Below are positions 1 through 7,993 of a stretch of 41,177 bases of DNA, piece by piece; position 1 is the stretch's first letter; every line of letters begins with the position of its first letter. Below the pieces are notes generated by a model. That model searched no databases and was not told where the DNA came from. It saw nothing but the letters and a program-made list of their open reading frames with translations. The stretch spans positions 1 through 41,177 of the forward strand of contig NZ_JAGGNU010000063.1 in NCBI RefSeq assembly GCF_018614915.1. The letters run 5' to 3'. Both the position numbers and the translations under genes were made by a program. This DNA comes from Variovorax paradoxus (GTDB taxonomy: Bacteria; Pseudomonadota; Gammaproteobacteria; Burkholderiales; Burkholderiaceae_C).

Positions 1-64
1 TCGATTGCCGCACGTAGATGTAGGCCGGCTTGCTCAGGTGTGCTTGAGTGATGGTCGTGTTCAT
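1..64 (-). CDS. Serine recombinase, N-terminal start only (runs off window)
   Basis: Reading the minus strand from the ATG at 64-62 gives 21 codons, MNTTITQAHLSKPAYIYVRQ followed by Ser, before the window ends. The stretch AYIYVRQS is the hallmark first strand of the serine-recombinase catalytic domain; the final Ser would be the nucleophile that attacks DNA. The gene lies downstream of DUF6788-like and DUF5372-like genes on the same strand, an arrangement I recall for large serine recombinase modules. Only the first 21 residues are visible, so subfamily and integrity cannot be judged. Confidence 0.75.
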   Translation of the reverse strand, partial: MNTTITQAHLSKPAYIYVRQS

Positions 65-194
65 CGTCGGCCTCCACGCTGGACATGAGCGTCAGGTCGC
101 TGCCCTCGATCATGTCGATGAGCATATTGGCGAGCAGCATTGCGCCCACTGTCAAATCGATGGGGGCGGTGAGCGACAAAGGTGCCGAACTCAC
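1..194 (-). other. Possible small ORF between the DUF6788-like gene and the recombinase
   Basis: A minus-strand frame opens with GTG at 194-192, ten bases after the DUF6788-like stop. It stays open to the window edge, passing through the segment GAMLLANMLIDMIEGSDLTL. It overlaps the recombinase start in another frame. Amino-acid usage looks protein-like, but the end is not visible and I recognise no family. It could be a small module gene or an accidental open frame. Confidence 0.25.
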
Positions 195-203
195 CGCTGC
201 ACC

Positions 204-578
204 TCAGAGCGGCTCTCGCCGACGCAGCAGTTCGTGGTTGATCTCGGAGATCTCCTCCAAGATCTCGCGGACCTGGGTGTGGTTGGCCAAGTACTCGCTG
301 ACCTGCGCGTGCTCGGCCTGGGGGACGTAGTCCATCTGCGGCGACCTGCCCGGATAGCTGACTGACAGGTAGTACTTGGGTCCATGTCCGGGACCCTCTG
401 CGCACTTGCAGTTGGGATTGCCGCAGCGCTTGTAGCGTTCGATCAAGGAGCCCCGAAGCACGGTGTCCAGCGGGGGCATCTTGCCAAGCAGTTGGCTGCG
501 GCGTCGCTTGAGGGCTGAAGAGGTTGGCTCTGTCATTTGTGACGGACCACATATATAACTGGTCCGACAATAGTTCAT
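204..578 (-). CDS. DUF6788-like accessory protein of a recombinase/transposase module
   Basis: A 124-residue protein with a central region reading LRGSLIERYKRCGNPNCKC, then GPGHGPKYYLS and MDYVPQ. The closely spaced Cys residues (CGNPNCKC) suggest metal binding. Proteins of this type (DUF6788 as I recall the family) sit beside transposases or serine recombinases; no biochemical role is established. The ATG at 578 lies seven bases beyond the DUF5372-like stop; a second ATG at 536 (MTEPTSS) is an alternative start. The C-terminus is charged and probably helical (REILEEISEINHELLRRR). Confidence 0.65.
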   Translation of the reverse strand: MNYCRTSYICGPSQMTEPTSSALKRRRSQLLGKMPPLDTVLRGSLIERYKRCGNPNCKCAEGPGHGPKYYLSVSYPGRSPQMDYVPQAEHAQVSEYLANHTQVREILEEISEINHELLRRREPL

Positions 579-584
579 GCCGGC

Positions 585-860
585 TCATTTGACAAGCCCT
601 CCGCGCGAGCGAGCTGCCAGGATCTCAAGCAATGCGACCAGATCGCACAGCGAGTGCAGGTCAAGCCGAGCGATCGAACCGTCGACCCCATGCCATGGGT
701 CGGGCGAACCGAGGTCGGTCCATTCGCGGGCGATGGCGAAGCTGACGCGCTCGTCATCATCCCGAAGGATCAGCGTGTCGACACCAGCAACGCACAGCGC
801 CTTCACTACAGCAAAGCGCTGCCCCCTACGTGGATGGAACGGATGCTGAATCTCGGCCCA
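585..860 (-). pseudogene. DUF5372-like protein, 5' end missing
   Basis: The minus-strand frame carries AEIQHPFHPRRGQRF near its beginning, the typical opening HPFHPxxGxxF of DUF5372 proteins, then continues for about 70 residues to a stop at 587-585. No ATG, GTG or TTG precedes the motif in frame. The first usable start is GTG at 806, which would remove the conserved motif. The IS110 remnant on the other strand begins at about 880, so the original start was probably lost at that junction. Function unknown; it is the first gene of the recombinase module. Confidence 0.55.
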
Positions 861-879
861 ACCCCACGACTGGTTGGAC

Positions 880-1006
880 GAGAGTGCAGTTGACGCTAAC
901 GGTGGTGGCCCTGGCGCGGCGACTGGTCATCGCACTGTGGCGCTACCTGCAGGACGGCGAGATCCCGGCGGGCGCGCACCTGAAACCCGCCGTAGCTCAC
1001 GCTTGA
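880..1006 (+). pseudogene. IS110-family transposase, C-terminal remnant (left copy)
   Basis: From 893 the plus strand encodes VVALARRLVIALWRYLQDGE and then IPAGAHLK up to a TGA at 1004-1006. This is the conserved C-terminal tail of IS110-family (DEDD) transposases and matches the right-hand remnant at 40359-40565 on the opposite strand. All catalytic parts are missing, so it is inactive. The sequence following the stop is also shared with the right-hand copy, showing that this is an element end rather than a stray coding fragment. Confidence 0.8.
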
Positions 1007-1044
1007 GCAAACACAGTCACACCGAACAGAGAACACAAACGCGC

Positions 1045-1349
1045 AACATCATGATCACAGGTCGACGCGCCCGTAACGACCGCGGGTCGCCACATGGCGA
1101 CCGTCCTCAAAGAAGGGGCGCGTCCGTAATCGGGGATTGCCAGCGCATCTGGTGCGCATGCTGCATGTGGTGTCGGACTCCAATGTTCTGCACGGATAGA
1201 AGCTTGTTCGAGTACCGACTCGGACCTCCAACAGTCCCTGACCTCGGATCACGATGGATGTCGCACCCCGTCGGTACTTCGACAGGCTGCTACGAACAGG
1301 TCCCGCCATGACCATCATGCCTTGACAAACCAGTCCTCATAGAAGCGGT
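1045..1349 (+). ncRNA. IS110 right-end non-coding block; candidate seekRNA/bridge RNA (left copy)
   Basis: This block follows the transposase stop and is homologous, in inverted orientation, to 40053-40323. It ends in both copies at the same TTGACA...CCTCATAGAAGCGGT sequence. Three hairpins sit at matching spacing: 1085-1102 (7-bp stem, loop ACAT), 1143-1157 (5-bp stem) and 1207-1224 (6-bp stem). A 9-bp outer pairing 1064-1072/1116-1124 encloses the first. In the right copy the stem bases differ but pairing is kept. IS1111-group IS110 elements encode a guide RNA in this position. Assignment to that RNA class is inference. Confidence 0.55.
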
Positions 1350-1731
1350 CGTTCGACGCCGGCGTCAGCTTCGCGCGCCTGAGCGGTCACTCGACGCCAC
1401 GCAGCCAAAAAACGGCAGCTGGGTTTCAATAGGCGCAAGCGCGAACAACACGACCACGGGAAACTGCATCGGAGTTGCTCTTTTCTTTGAGTTCAACCGC
1501 TGCGCCTCTGCGGAACTCTTCCGCTTCTCAAGCGGCCCAATGGTGCTGCCATCGAGGAGTTGGGCTTGTCCGCTCCAACAAGGTTCCCTCCGCGAAGCTA
1601 CGTTCGGTCGCGTATGCAGAGCGCACAATGGGACACTCTGGGCTGACCATCGTGAATATGCACGGGACATCGGCTCCCCTGTTGAGCGTTTCGTACTTTG
1701 GACGGAACCGGGGCTACTGACGGAGGACCAC
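1350..1731. other. No supported gene between the IS110 end and the sensor kinase
   Basis: Open frames here are extensions or shadows of the kinase gene. I see no convincing domain, repeat or RNA. The promoter of the kinase is presumably in this stretch, but no clear -35/-10 pair stands out. Confidence 0.5.
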
Positions 1732-2859
1732 ATGCATCGATTCCTATCAAACAACAAAGACGAGCTGATTGCACGATGCAAGGCCAAGGTCGCGCAGCGG
1801 CCGCGGCGGGAGGCGACCGCTGCACAACTCGCCAACGGCATTCCGATGTTCCTGGACCAATTGATGAGAACGCTGGAAGCACAGGAGAACGGCGAGATGG
1901 GCGAGAGCCTCAGGATTTCCGGTGCCGCGGGCGGTGATGCAACCGCTTTGTCCGAGATGGGCGTGAGCGCCGCTGCGCATGGCAAGGAGCTCCTGGGGCT
2001 CGGCTTTTCCGTGGACCAGGTGGTGCATGACTATGGCGACCTTTGCCAAGCTATCACAGACCTCGCGGTCGAGCGCGATGCTCCGTTCTCAGTTGATGAA
2101 TTCCGCACGTTGAATCGTTGCTTGGACAACGCCATCGCCGATGCGGTCACTGCGTTTGGTATCTGGCGCGACGCGAGTGTCGCCCTTCAGCAGTCCAGCG
2201 AAGAGAACGAGCGTCTCGGCATGCTGGTACATGAGCTACGAAACTACTTGCACACGGCAACGCTGGCCTTCTCCGCGCTGGAAGCGGGAAAGGCTCCAAT
2301 CGGGGGGGCAATCGGCGCCGTCTTGAAAAGGAGCCTGACTTCGTTGGCGGCCCTGCTCAACCTGTCGCTGTCTCAGGTCAGGGACACGGCCGAAAATCCG
2401 CAAGAGCCGGCCTTTTCGGTCGCAGTGTTCGCCGCGGAGGCCAAGAATGCCGCCTCGCTCGACGCGAGCGCTAAGGGCTGCACATTCTCGGTCCTCGATG
2501 TCGATGCAGCACTGGGCATCTCTGGGAATCGGGAGCGTCTCCTTGCGGCCTTGGTGAACCTGCTGCAGAACGCCTTCAAGTTCACCCACGCACACACCGA
2601 GGTCACGTTGAGCGCCTACGCCGTAGGAGACTATGTTTGGGTCGACGTCGAGGACCACTGCGGAGGACTTCCGACAGGGGCAACCACAAGCATCTTCCAG
2701 CCCTTTGTTCAAGTCGGTGACAACAAGAGCGGGTTGGGACTCGGTCTGTCCATCGCGCGGCGAAACGTCGAGGCCGACGGAGGTGTTCTGACCGTTCGGG
2801 ACGTACCTGGAACGGGGTGTGTCTTTACCATCAAGCTACCGCGCAGAACGCTTCACTAG
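1732..2859 (+). CDS. Sensor histidine kinase, soluble, orphan
   Basis: A 375-residue kinase. Residues 1-150 form an all-helical N-terminal sensory region without membrane segments. The H-box is HELRNYLH at about 168, and the ATPase domain shows the N-box (NLLQNAFKF, about 277), G1 (DHCGGLP), F-box (FQPF) and G2 (GLGLGLS, about 334). The ATG at 1732 is preceded by GGAGGACC, so it is preferred over in-frame upstream starts. No response regulator is adjacent, so it may act on a distant partner. It is followed by a small membrane peptide gene. What it senses cannot be read from the sequence. Confidence 0.85.
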   Translation: MHRFLSNNKDELIARCKAKVAQRPRREATAAQLANGIPMFLDQLMRTLEAQENGEMGESLRISGAAGGDATALSEMGVSAAAHGKELLGLGFSVDQVVHDYGDLCQAITDLAVERDAPFSVDEFRTLNRCLDNAIADAVTAFGIWRDASVALQQSSEENERLGMLVHELRNYLHTATLAFSALEAGKAPIGGAIGAVLKRSLTSLAALLNLSLSQVRDTAENPQEPAFSVAVFAAEAKNAASLDASAKGCTFSVLDVDAALGISGNRERLLAALVNLLQNAFKFTHAHTEVTLSAYAVGDYVWVDVEDHCGGLPTGATTSIFQPFVQVGDNKSGLGLGLSIARRNVEADGGVLTVRDVPGTGCVFTIKLPRRTLH

Positions 2860-2899
2860 CGCAGGCACCCCTTACCAGTTAGTCGAAAGGCGGTTTGGC

Positions 2900-3022
2900 A
2901 TGAATCGTCATCAGGAGGTGAAAGCAGACGCGCGCACGAGCAGTCGCCGTTTGCGGTGGAGCGTGATCGTGCTAATCGTCATACTTGTCGGAGTGGCGAC
3001 ATACCACTTCTTGGCTGAGTAG
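2900..3022 (+). CDS. Small single-pass membrane protein (40 aa)
   Basis: An ATG at 2900 with AAAGG nine bases upstream opens a 40-codon frame. The first 24 residues are polar and basic (QEVKADARTSSRRLRW), followed by one hydrophobic segment, SVIVLIVILVGVATYHF, and a short acidic end. The basic residues before the segment predict an N-in topology. It starts 40 bases after the kinase stop and could be co-transcribed. No family is recognised; reality rests on the RBS and the clean transmembrane segment. Confidence 0.55.
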   Translation: MNRHQEVKADARTSSRRLRWSVIVLIVILVGVATYHFLAE

Positions 3023-3281
3023 AGGAGCGCAGAGGCGAGCCATTTCTTGGCCGCTCAGCGTTGGCCCGACGCATCGTCCGTCCAAGGTGTGGTGACCAGC
3101 ACGTCCCGGCGCGTAGCTACGAGCGTCGCCAATTCCTCTCGCTCATGCGGGAGTATTGGTCCTGAAAGTACGCAATCCGTGCAAGATCCATCGATGAAAT
3201 TCCGTGATGTCGAACCAGGGGTGATGCTATCGAACGACAGCTGCTGGCCGAATTCTGGGCCAGCCGTGACCGACCGGTTCT

Positions 3282-3449
3282 GGCCTATTCTGTTGAAAAA
3301 CTCGCCCTGGCGGTCTGAGTGCATCTTTCGGGGGGTACTCGACCCCTTGCCCGCCTCACGATCGCGGCTCCTGATGCGTTCTACGAGGTCGGTTTCGACC
3401 GGTGCTGCGCCGCGTCATGAGCGAGTCGAGTTTTTCAACACAATCGGCC
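3282..3449. repeat. MITE-like element, copy A (168 bp, terminal inverted repeats)
   Basis: The element starts GGCCTATTCTGTTGAAAAAC and ends with a near-perfect inverse of that sequence, giving terminal inverted repeats of about 23 bp with two mismatches. It contains no gene. An identical copy in opposite orientation lies at 13036-13204 (identical over 166 bp by direct comparison). It sits 20 bases past the stop of the PAP2-type gene. Size, terminal repeats and perfect duplication fit a miniature inverted-repeat transposable element whose parent IS is not in the window. Confidence 0.75.
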
Positions 3450-3469
3450 GCGTGCCGTCGGTCAGGACG

Positions 3470-4687
3470 CTAACGTCCCTGCGGCATGAACGGCTTGTCC
3501 TTCGGCACGCCTACCTGCAGCGCGCGCGCAGTCACCTTGCGTGCGATCTCGTAGCCGGCGTCCAAGTCCATCGGATAGTGCATGCCGGCGTACACGCGCG
3601 ATTCGCCGGCCTGGCGGCCCATCTTCTCGTAAACGCCATCGGTGTTCGGCAGCAGCGCGTCCAGCGTGCGGCCGACGGCACCGGAGATGCACGCGTGGTT
3701 GCTTGGATACGACGGAAAGTTCGGCAAACCGATCGCCAGCGTGATCTTCGGGTCAGCCTGCGTCGGTCGCGGCACCCAGTAGACGTACTTCGAGTCGTGG
3801 CAGGCGACGACGGCGTCGAAGGCCACCATGTGGATGGTCGCCAGCGTGCGCGCGGTCGTGGGCTCGTCGAAGCCCCGCGCGGCCATCGCCGAGCGGGCCA
3901 GCGCGTTCCAGGCGCCCGCAGCGAACGATCCGGTCAGGTTCTCCCAGTACTGCGCGACGCGCACCTGCTGGTTGGTGCGCGTATCCGATACCTCGCGCAC
4001 CTTGCGCACCTGCTCGCGGAACGCGTCCGACGCAAAGGGCGGCGGTGGCGGCGCTCGAAAATCGGCTCCGGTGGTCAGAAAAAACGTCCGAATGTTGCCG
4101 AGGTGCGCCCCTCCCGGCGGCTGCGGCGGCTGCGCGCGGCTGGACCACTTCTCCTCACCGGTCGGCAGGGTGCCGCTCCAGGTGGCGGACGCGCGGTCGC
4201 CTTGGATGAGCGCGACGATGTCGGCCGCGGTCTTGCCCCCGATCTCGACGCCGGACTGGAAGCGCGACCGCGGCTGTACCCCGAGCGCCGCGATCTCACG
4301 CTGCAGGCGTCCCATCGTCGCATCTTTGTCCTTCGGGAAGAGATGCACCAGTACGCCGGCGGCCGCACCCGCGGCCGCGCCGTCGGGCTCGAGGCCCTGA
4401 GCGGCCGCCTGCACGATGGCATTGTTGATCGCCAAGTTCATGTAGGCGAAGGTGCGGAACGCCGGGAATTGGCCGACCGCATTGCGGGCGACGAGGTCCG
4501 ACGCGTAGTCGTTCCACTGGGAGGTGGAGGTGGCCGCAGCCCACGGCGCGGCACCCGCCGCGGCGCGGGCCTCGCTTGCGCCCGGTCTGATGACGCAGCC
4601 GCCGAGGACGACAGCCAGCATCGCTGCCAGGGTGGCCATGCCAAGCGCGGGGGCGACCCGAAAACCGCAACGTGCGAAGAGTCTCAT
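3470..4687 (-). CDS. PAP2 / vanadium-dependent haloperoxidase-like lipoprotein
   Basis: A 405-residue protein. The start at 4687 is chosen because AGGGG lies six bases upstream and a lipoprotein signal (hydrophobic stretch ending VVLGGC, Cys31) follows directly. The C-terminal third carries the PAP2/vanadium-haloperoxidase signature in order: YWVPRPTQ, PSYPSNHACISG and SRVYAGMHYPMD, which supply the Arg and His residues that bind phosphate or vanadate. The family comprises phosphatases and haloperoxidases, and the sequence alone does not separate them. Lipidation would place it in the periplasm or outer membrane. It is divergent from the molybdoenzyme at 5163. Confidence 0.85.
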   Translation of the reverse strand: MRLFARCGFRVAPALGMATLAAMLAVVLGGCVIRPGASEARAAAGAAPWAAATSTSQWNDYASDLVARNAVGQFPAFRTFAYMNLAINNAIVQAAAQGLEPDGAAAGAAAGVLVHLFPKDKDATMGRLQREIAALGVQPRSRFQSGVEIGGKTAADIVALIQGDRASATWSGTLPTGEEKWSSRAQPPQPPGGAHLGNIRTFFLTTGADFRAPPPPPFASDAFREQVRKVREVSDTRTNQQVRVAQYWENLTGSFAAGAWNALARSAMAARGFDEPTTARTLATIHMVAFDAVVACHDSKYVYWVPRPTQADPKITLAIGLPNFPSYPSNHACISGAVGRTLDALLPNTDGVYEKMGRQAGESRVYAGMHYPMDLDAGYEIARKVTARALQVGVPKDKPFMPQGR

Positions 4688-5162
4688 AGCGATCCCCTGA
4701 CATGTGCCGATGTAGCCAGCAGTGCGCGGCTGGCCTCCGTAACCAGGCCCGCGCTTGCCGGCCCGCAGCGCGGCTTCATTGGCCAAGCGGCATATTGTCT
4801 TCCGAAAACCAGGCTCTTACTATTGCGACCCACGACTGAAGGCCCCATTGCGAGTCAATGCGGTATCTGTAGCTGCCCCAGGGACAGTGGGCGGCTCTAC
4901 CTCGGTGCTGGCGTGACCTCCAGCACCGACCCGACGATGCCGTCGGTCCGGTACATGACCGGTGCCTATCGGCAGTTCGCCCACTGCCTTTGATCTGGCA
5001 ACCATGTGCACCCTTAAATGTCTGCAAGGACCTCATGGCTCGAAAGGTCCGCACCTCTCCGATCTGACGTATGCCCGCACCGAAGGCGAGCGATCGCGCC
5101 CTTCTCGAACGACGTCAATCGGCACCGGCAAGACCACCACCTATCCTTGTAAGGAGGCTCAA
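4688..5162. other. Intergenic region between divergent PAP2-type and molybdoenzyme genes
   Basis: About 475 bases with no supported gene. It must hold both divergent promoters. The last 12 bases contain a strong ribosome binding site (AAGGAGG at 5151-5157) for the plus-strand gene. No palindromic operator or riboswitch-like fold was recognised. Confidence 0.5.
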
Positions 5163-6326
5163 ATGGATGCACAAGACCTCGCGCGCCGCGCGCTGCTGCG
5201 GCAAGGCGGCGCAAGCCTGGCCGGACTCGCGTTGCTACATTCCCCCTTCCTGGCCCGAGCCTTCCCAAGCAGGCCAGGCGAGGAAGTCATTCCTTGGCTG
5301 GATCAGCCTCCAGCGAATCCGAGTGGCGGGGTTGTCGAGAATCTCCCCCAATGGGAAGAGTTGGGGTCCTGGCTGACGCCCAATGACAAGTTCATCCGCG
5401 TCGCGCACTACAACAAGCCGGCCATCGACGAGAACGGCTGGACCCTCAAGATCGACGGATTGGTCAAGCAGCCCATGGCCCTCTCGCTGCGCACTCTCAA
5501 GGCGCGGCCGAGGAAAGAGGTCATCTTCACGCTCGAGTGCTCCGGCAATCACGGCTTCCCCTGGTTCACCAGCGGGATTGGGACCGCCAAGTGGGCCGGA
5601 ACGCCCCTCGCCCCATTACTCAAGCAAGCCGGTGTGATGGCGAAAGGCAGCGAGGTGGTCTTTTTCGGCAGCGATGCAGGCGAGGAGGAAGTTCGCCAGA
5701 TCAAGATGCCGCAGCACTTCGCGCGCAGCATGTCGCTGGCCGATGCGATGAACCCGAACAACCTGCTCTGCTACGAAATGAACGGCGCGGCGCTTCCGCA
5801 GCCGCACGGCTTTCCCGTGCGGCTGATCGTCCCGGGCTGGTACGGCATTGCCAATGTCAAGTGGCTCGATCGCATCGAGATCAGAGACCGCCGCTTCATG
5901 GGCCGCTTCATGGCGCGCGACTACGTGACGATCCGCGAAGAGCAGCGCGACGGTGAGACCGTGTGGACAGAAAGTTCGGTGGGACGCACCCTGCTGAAGT
6001 CTGTTCCAGCGAAGGTCACTCGAAGAAACGACGAGTACCGAGTCGTGGGGGCCGCTTGGGGCGGTCCGGTAGCGCGGGTGGAGGTTCAGGTCGACAAGGG
6101 GCCCTGGGCCGCGGCAACGATCGACCGTCGTGAGCAAGCAGAGTTCGCGTGGAAGCTCTGGTCCTTCGATTGGGCCAACGCCACGCCGGGGGAACACGCC
6201 ATCACTTCGCGAGCGGTGGATGTCCAAGGGAACGTCCAGCCATCGATAGAGGATCCCCGCATAGCCAAGAAGCGCACTTACTGGGAAAGCAATGGGCAAG
6301 TCACACGTCAGGTGCGCCTTACGTAG
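5163..6326 (+). CDS. Sulfite-oxidase-family molybdopterin oxidoreductase
   Basis: A 387-residue protein with an N-terminal RR-containing leader (ARRALLRQGGASLAGLAL) that looks like a Tat signal. The molybdopterin domain follows and carries the ligand cysteine in TLECSGNHG (Cys126). The motif GFPVRLIVPGWYGIANVKWL and a C-terminal Mo-co dimerisation domain (about 280-385) complete the family pattern. ATG 5163 follows AAGGAGG at ideal spacing. Family members oxidise sulfite or act as sulfane dehydrogenase SoxC-like subunits in the periplasm; no heme domain is fused and no cytochrome gene is adjacent, so the electron acceptor and exact substrate are unknown. Confidence 0.9.
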   Translation: MDAQDLARRALLRQGGASLAGLALLHSPFLARAFPSRPGEEVIPWLDQPPANPSGGVVENLPQWEELGSWLTPNDKFIRVAHYNKPAIDENGWTLKIDGLVKQPMALSLRTLKARPRKEVIFTLECSGNHGFPWFTSGIGTAKWAGTPLAPLLKQAGVMAKGSEVVFFGSDAGEEEVRQIKMPQHFARSMSLADAMNPNNLLCYEMNGAALPQPHGFPVRLIVPGWYGIANVKWLDRIEIRDRRFMGRFMARDYVTIREEQRDGETVWTESSVGRTLLKSVPAKVTRRNDEYRVVGAAWGGPVARVEVQVDKGPWAAATIDRREQAEFAWKLWSFDWANATPGEHAITSRAVDVQGNVQPSIEDPRIAKKRTYWESNGQVTRQVRLT

Positions 6327-6361
6327 CTTCCGCGTGCCGTGTGCTGCTGCGTCCGGTGGCT

Positions 6362-6492
6362 TGGGGGCCCGCCGGCAATTTCAGCGGCCTGACAAATTTC
6401 CAGCTGTGGTCTGCACCTTCGCGATGGTGTTGAGTCGGCTCGAAATGCTGAGCTTTATCGCGCTGCTGGCGCCGTCGTTCTGGCGCAAGTGA
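6362..6492 (+). pseudogene. TrkH-type potassium transporter, C-terminal remnant with frameshift
   Basis: The plus strand reads WGPAGNFSGLTNFQLW in one frame and then VCTFAMVLSRLEMLSFIALL and APSFWRK, ending in TGA, in the next. Together these reproduce the C-terminal tail of TrkH/TrkG proteins (…GPxxNF…W…CxxAMLLGRLE…TPxFWRK). Only about 43 codons remain, with a frameshift near 6407. The rest of trkH is absent, so it is a relic joined directly behind the molybdoenzyme gene. Confidence 0.65.
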
Positions 6493-6697
6493 GTTCGGGC
6501 TGGCTGTCGGGCAGGTATGCCGCCTCGAACCGCCCCCAGGTACTTGCCTCCCAATCGGTCTGCGGGGCCGGCACCAACCCCCAGGCCTTGTTGTACGCGG
6601 TGATTGCCTCCTCATAGAGACGGCGCTCGGCAAGCGCGTCTCCGTCGGCGAAAATTTTCTTGATGTCCGCGTGCACAGCGCTCGGCAGTTCATTCAT
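6455..6697 (-). pseudogene. TPR-family protein, N-terminal fragment
   Basis: The frame begins MNELPSAVHADIKKIF and contains one TPR-like helix pair (GDALAERRLYEEAITAYNKAW) ending with TDWEASTW. Full-length relatives as I recall them continue for well over 100 residues past this motif. Here homology stops at about 6545 and the frame runs into sequence overlapping the TrkH remnant before a stop. This looks like a gene cut at its 3' side by the event that brought in the TrkH piece. Confidence 0.55.
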
Positions 6698-6788
6698 GTC
6701 GTCAGGTCACACTGGCAAGGAGGCGGGAACGTCCGGTGTTGGGCCGCATTCTGCCTTCTAAGTCAAGTCGGAATCTCGATGCACGCGG

Positions 6789-7178
6789 TCAGCCTCGCGG
6801 GCGCTCCATCGCAGTCGTCGAGGCGGTGAAGCCCAGCTTCGCAAAGAATCCGGCGGCGCCCTGTCTTCCGGCCCGAAGCAACCACGTGATGTTCGGTTCA
6901 GGCCCGATGAGGTTCTCGACGAGTGCTTGTCCGATGCCTCGCCGCCGAAAAGGCTCAGCGACCACGACCATGGACAAGTACCCATTCGAAATTCCATCGG
7001 TAATCGCGCGAGCGAATCCGACGATTTCGCCATCCGACACCGCGATAACCGCTCGCTGCGACGCCAAAATCAGTCGACCGAGCTGCTCAACATCACCGAC
7101 TCTATGGGCCCACCCGTTGGTCAAGAGCAGGCGATGAATTGCATCGACATCAGAAGCAGCAACGCCGCGAACTTGCAT
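6789..7178 (-). CDS. GNAT-family N-acetyltransferase
   Basis: A 129-residue single-domain GNAT protein. The acetyl-CoA binding motif A is seen as LSMVVVAEPFRRRGIGQALV (about 69-88), and the C-terminal beta strand region follows with GFFAKLGF. The ATG at 7178 is preceded by AAGGAG. The substrate cannot be predicted. It belongs to the run of short minus-strand genes between 6.4 and 14 kb, and about 140 bases of spacer separate it from the next one. Confidence 0.85.
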   Translation of the reverse strand: MQVRGVAASDVDAIHRLLLTNGWAHRVGDVEQLGRLILASQRAVIAVSDGEIVGFARAITDGISNGYLSMVVVAEPFRRRGIGQALVENLIGPEPNITWLLRAGRQGAAGFFAKLGFTASTTAMERPRG

Positions 7179-7319
7179 GTCAGCTCCTTATGATTAGACC
7201 GTCGTCGCGAAGGTCCGCTCCTGGCCCGGTTCAAGTCGGACGAGCACGCCACCCGAAGTTCCAAAACTTTTCTGGGCGGGCTTGGGGCCCTGAGCGGCTG
7301 TCCGTTTCTGCCTCGAACT

Positions 7320-7511
7320 TCATCCTTGAGCGAGGGCGATTTCCAGTGCCACCCGCCATTCTTGCGTGATGGCAGGATCCGCCGGCCTACCGTCTGCCAA
7401 CAAGGACATCGAACCCAGCAGCGCGCCAAGTTCGTCGACTCTAGAACGATGCTGGGCGCCAAGAAAGGCAAGCATGGCCAGATACGCCTGGCGCTCGGAA
7501 AGTTGAGGCAT
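7320..7511 (-). CDS. Conserved small hypothetical protein (63 aa)
   Basis: The protein begins MPQLSERQAYLAMLAFL and contains ALLGSMSLLADGRPADPA followed by a Trp-containing helix. I recall similar 60-75 residue proteins with the pattern AYxAMxxFL…DDxGxLLGxMSLLxDGxPADP in many proteobacteria, often in toxin/immunity or cassette-like settings, but no function is known to me. An acidic, soluble protein is predicted. It has no obvious partner in the window. Confidence 0.6.
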   Translation of the reverse strand: MPQLSERQAYLAMLAFLGAQHRSRVDELGALLGSMSLLADGRPADPAITQEWRVALEIALAQG

Positions 7512-7625
7512 TGGTTCTTACCTTTCGACGTGGGCCTACTTTTTGGGCCGCATTTCCACGCCTCGGAGTGTTTTGCATCCCGTTCACGCGAGTCCGCGTC
7601 GACCGTCCTGGCCGCGAGCCGAAGC

Positions 7626-7874
7626 TCAAGACGAGGCGGTACAACCTTCAGGCTTGAGCACGCGCGTCGTTGAAGCCGGGTACTTCGCGAGCTTGTCCGC
7701 CGGCCGTTTCGGGCGAGGAAGCAGTTCGCCGCCGCAGTTCGGACATGTGCCGGCAAGCCGCCGGTCTGAGCATTCGCTGCAGAACGTGCACTCGAAGGTG
7801 CAGATTCGAGCATCGGATGACTCGGGCGGCAAATCACGGTCACAACACTCGCAGCCCGGGCGCATTTGGAGCAT
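7626..7874 (-). CDS. DUF1272-family small Cys-rich protein
   Basis: An 82-residue protein beginning MLQMRPGCECCDRDLP, with cysteines in CECC, CTFECTFCSEC and CPNCGGEL, forming two probable zinc-knuckle sites. This is the signature of DUF1272, a widespread family without assigned function. The ATG at 7874 is preferred over a TTG five codons upstream because family members start with ML-x-x-RP. It lies in the small-gene run on the minus strand and is probably monocistronic. Confidence 0.85.
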   Translation of the reverse strand: MLQMRPGCECCDRDLPPESSDARICTFECTFCSECSDRRLAGTCPNCGGELLPRPKRPADKLAKYPASTTRVLKPEGCTASS

Positions 7875-7993
7875 GGCGAAGAACCTCAAAAAGCTGGTCA
7901 GCGGAGCTTAAACGACGATGAACTGGAGGACGACGGCGAGCGTCAGCTGTTGGCCGAATTGTGCCGCACGCGGTAGACGCCAATACGGAAGCG

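Noticed and set aside
1055..1318. 87-codon minus-strand ORF resembling the 85-codon plus-strand ORF at 40062-40319
   Set aside because: The similarity is due to homologous IS110 ends. Both frames lie in the non-coding end, contain differing indels, and changes preserve RNA pairing rather than protein sequence.
3055..3324. 89-codon minus-strand ORF overlapping MITE copy A
   Set aside because: Its start lies inside the mobile element and the remainder has no recognisable family. The same opening residues occur at copy B purely because the element is duplicated.
3047..4993. 648-codon plus-strand open frame
   Set aside because: It is the reverse of the PAP2-type gene and crosses the MITE. Its composition is Arg-rich with no domain.
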